This document shows positions 62,793 through 64,000 of a DNA stretch of 64,000 nt, piece by piece. Numbering within the stretch: position 1 is the stretch's first letter; each line of letters opens with the position of its first letter. Both the position numbers and the translations under genes were made by a program. A model generated the notes under the pieces. It searched no databases. It was not told the DNA's origin and saw nothing but the letters and a program-made list of their open reading frames with translations. The DNA is from Bacteroidales bacterium UBA4333 (GTDB lineage Bacteria; Bacteroidota; Bacteroidia; Bacteroidales; Paludibacteraceae): the NCBI GenBank assembly GCA_002394335.1, contig DGTP01000003.1:35068-99067 (forward strand), written 5' to 3'.

Positions 62793-62832
62793 TTTTGAAA
62801 CACATACACGTATTTTGAAACACATACACGTA
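62793..62832 (+). repeat. Perfect 20-bp tandem repeat in the clpP leader
   Basis: TTTTGAAACACATACACGTA occurs twice in direct contact (62793-62812, 62813-62832), 15 bp before the clpP ATG. Confidence 0.9.
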
Positions 62833-62847
62833 TAAAGAATAAGATAG

Positions 62848-63531
62848 ATGAATGATTTTTTGAAATTCGCCACATCGCAGGGGCTTAACTCCATGCATGT
62901 AGAAAAAGTAATGAACGCCGCAGCCCAGAACACGGTTCAGGCAAGCGACAGTTATATTTCCCCGTCCATTTTAGAGGAGCGACAACTCAACGTGACCCAG
63001 ATGGATGTTTTCTCCCGTCTGATGATGGACCGCATTATCTTTTTGGGCACCGAGGTCAACGACTATACCGCCAATGTTATCCAGGCGCAGTTGCTCTACC
63101 TTGACTCAGCCGACTCGGAGAAAGATATTCATATCTACCTGAACACGCCGGGCGGTTCGGTGTATGCCGGATTAGGCATATACGACACGATGCAGTTCGT
63201 GCGTTCCCGCGTAGCCACTATCTGCACCGGCATGGCTGCTTCGATGGGCGCAGTACTGCTTGTAGCCGGCGAGAAAGGGATGCGTGCGGCTCTGCCTCAC
63301 AGCCGCGTCATGATCCATCAGCCGCTCGGAGGCATCCAGGGTCAGGCTTCCGACATTGAGATCACAGCGCGTGAAATTCTGAAGTTGAAAGACGAGTTAT
63401 ATCAGATCATCGCAGACCATAGCGGTCAGACGATGGATCGCATCCGTCAGGACGCAGACCGCGACTACTGGATGAAAGCCGACGAGGCGTTGGCATACGG
63501 AATGGTGGATCGTATTTTTACAAAGCGGTAA
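62848..63531 (+). CDS. clpP: ATP-dependent Clp protease proteolytic subunit
   Basis: This 227-residue serine protease has the catalytic Ser in GMAASMGAVLLVAGEKG, His in PHSRVMIHQPLGGIQG and Asp in the later DADRDYWMKADEA region, with SERQLNVTQMDVF replaced by EERQLNVTQMDVFSRLMMDR at the assembly handle. The N-terminus is longer than in E. coli (about 35 residues) and may be a propeptide. clpX follows 2 bp later, so both are translated together. Confidence 0.97.
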   Translation: MNDFLKFATSQGLNSMHVEKVMNAAAQNTVQASDSYISPSILEERQLNVTQMDVFSRLMMDRIIFLGTEVNDYTANVIQAQLLYLDSADSEKDIHIYLNTPGGSVYAGLGIYDTMQFVRSRVATICTGMAASMGAVLLVAGEKGMRAALPHSRVMIHQPLGGIQGQASDIEITAREILKLKDELYQIIADHSGQTMDRIRQDADRDYWMKADEALAYGMVDRIFTKR

Positions 63532-63533
63532 AG

Positions 63534-64000
63534 ATGGGAAAGAGTAAAGACATTTGCAGTTTCTGCGGTGCCGAGCGTCCGGATCTGTTCAGCGGTCTGG
63601 ACGGATCGTATATCTGTCCTGACTGTATCGAAGAGGGACACCGCCTTGTCACCAACATGATAACCGAACAGAAGAAAGCCGCCAAGCCGGATGAGCCATT
63701 GGAGCTGAGCAACCTACCCCACCCCGAAGATATCAAGCGGTTTCTGGACTTGTATGTCATCGGTCAGGACGAAGCCAAGAAGTTTCTCTCCGTAGCGGTT
63801 TACAACCACTACAAGCGTATTCTGCAGCCGCACGACGACAACGAGGTGGAGATAGAGAAATCCAATATCCTTTTAGTAGGTCCCACCGGCACGGGCAAGA
63901 CGCTTCTTGCCAAAACCATTGCCAAGATGCTGAAGGTGCCTTTTGCCATTGCCGATGCCACCGCCCTGACGCAAGCCGGATACGTAGGCGAAGATGTCGA
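63534..64000 (+). CDS. clpX: ClpX ATPase, partial (5' end only)
   Basis: The first 155 or so codons are present. The N-terminus has the zinc finger CSFCGAERP with SYICPDC, followed by a linker and the AAA+ start with VGPTGTGKTLLAKTIAKML (Walker A). The frame runs into the window edge just after YVGED. ClpX unfolds substrates for ClpP. Confidence 0.95.
   Translation, partial: MGKSKDICSFCGAERPDLFSGLDGSYICPDCIEEGHRLVTNMITEQKKAAKPDEPLELSNLPHPEDIKRFLDLYVIGQDEAKKFLSVAVYNHYKRILQPHDDNEVEIEKSNILLVGPTGTGKTLLAKTIAKMLKVPFAIADATALTQAGYVGEDV

Overview
The window looks like a chromosome segment of an uncultured Bacteroidales bacterium (Bacteroidota). The evidence is the recurring promoter pattern TAnnTTTG with TTTG or CTTG 20 bp upstream, the ribosomal protein sequences (Cys-less L36 and S14), the Bacteroidota-only families (DUF5686 barrel, DUF4886, EFR1 ferredoxin), and large exported proteins sharing a C-terminal tail that resembles type IX secretion sorting tails. 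No rRNA gene is present, so genus is not resolvable here.

Layout. (1) 1-21.7 kb is an accessory zone. It holds a YoeB-type toxin-antitoxin pair, a shortened BRO-N gene, a 2925-residue surface protein, an orphan antitoxin with a 22-codon toxin remnant, an MqsR-type toxin-antitoxin pair, a truncated surface-protein gene, an N-terminally short DUF1016 nuclease, a 1559-residue surface protein, an ORF6N regulator and an ORF6N pseudogene. Two copies of a promoter/leader/mini-ORF/terminator unit and two related 44-49-residue peptides lie between them. (2) 21.7-27.4 kb is a minus-strand run rbfA, LolE-like permease, lipoprotein, xerD and DUF5686 barrel with 4-bp overlaps, preceded by rpmH. (3) 27.5-31.3 kb holds tRNA-Arg, tRNA-Asp, a DUF4886 hydrolase, lptG, tgt and panD. 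(4) 31.4-35.2 kb is a plus-strand series tpiA, gamma-carbonic anhydrase-like, pyrH, frr, rsgA. (5) 35.2-37.4 kb has a lipoprotein, a Fur-family regulator and an EFR1 ferredoxin. (6) 37.4-57.5 kb is the merged str, S10, spc and alpha cluster on the minus strand, ending in an archaeal-type aspartyl-tRNA synthetase with a residue typical of non-discriminating enzymes. (7) 57.5-62.7 kb has a string of tandem hairpin/T-run units, a GH43 enzyme and a repeat-rich surface protein. (8) 62.7 kb to the edge is clpP and the start of clpX.

The core genes form a growth unit: translation, secretion (SecY), methionine removal, UMP supply and ribosome recycling and assembly (Frr, RsgA, RbfA). The accessory zone has the marks of repeated insertion and decay: gene fragments, toxin-antitoxin debris, inverted repeats and micro-repeats inside coding sequence. 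The least explained items are the paired leader units (15.19-15.37 and 21.44-21.62 kb), the truncated surface gene ending in a near-perfect palindrome, and the micro-repeat inserts that split signal peptides.
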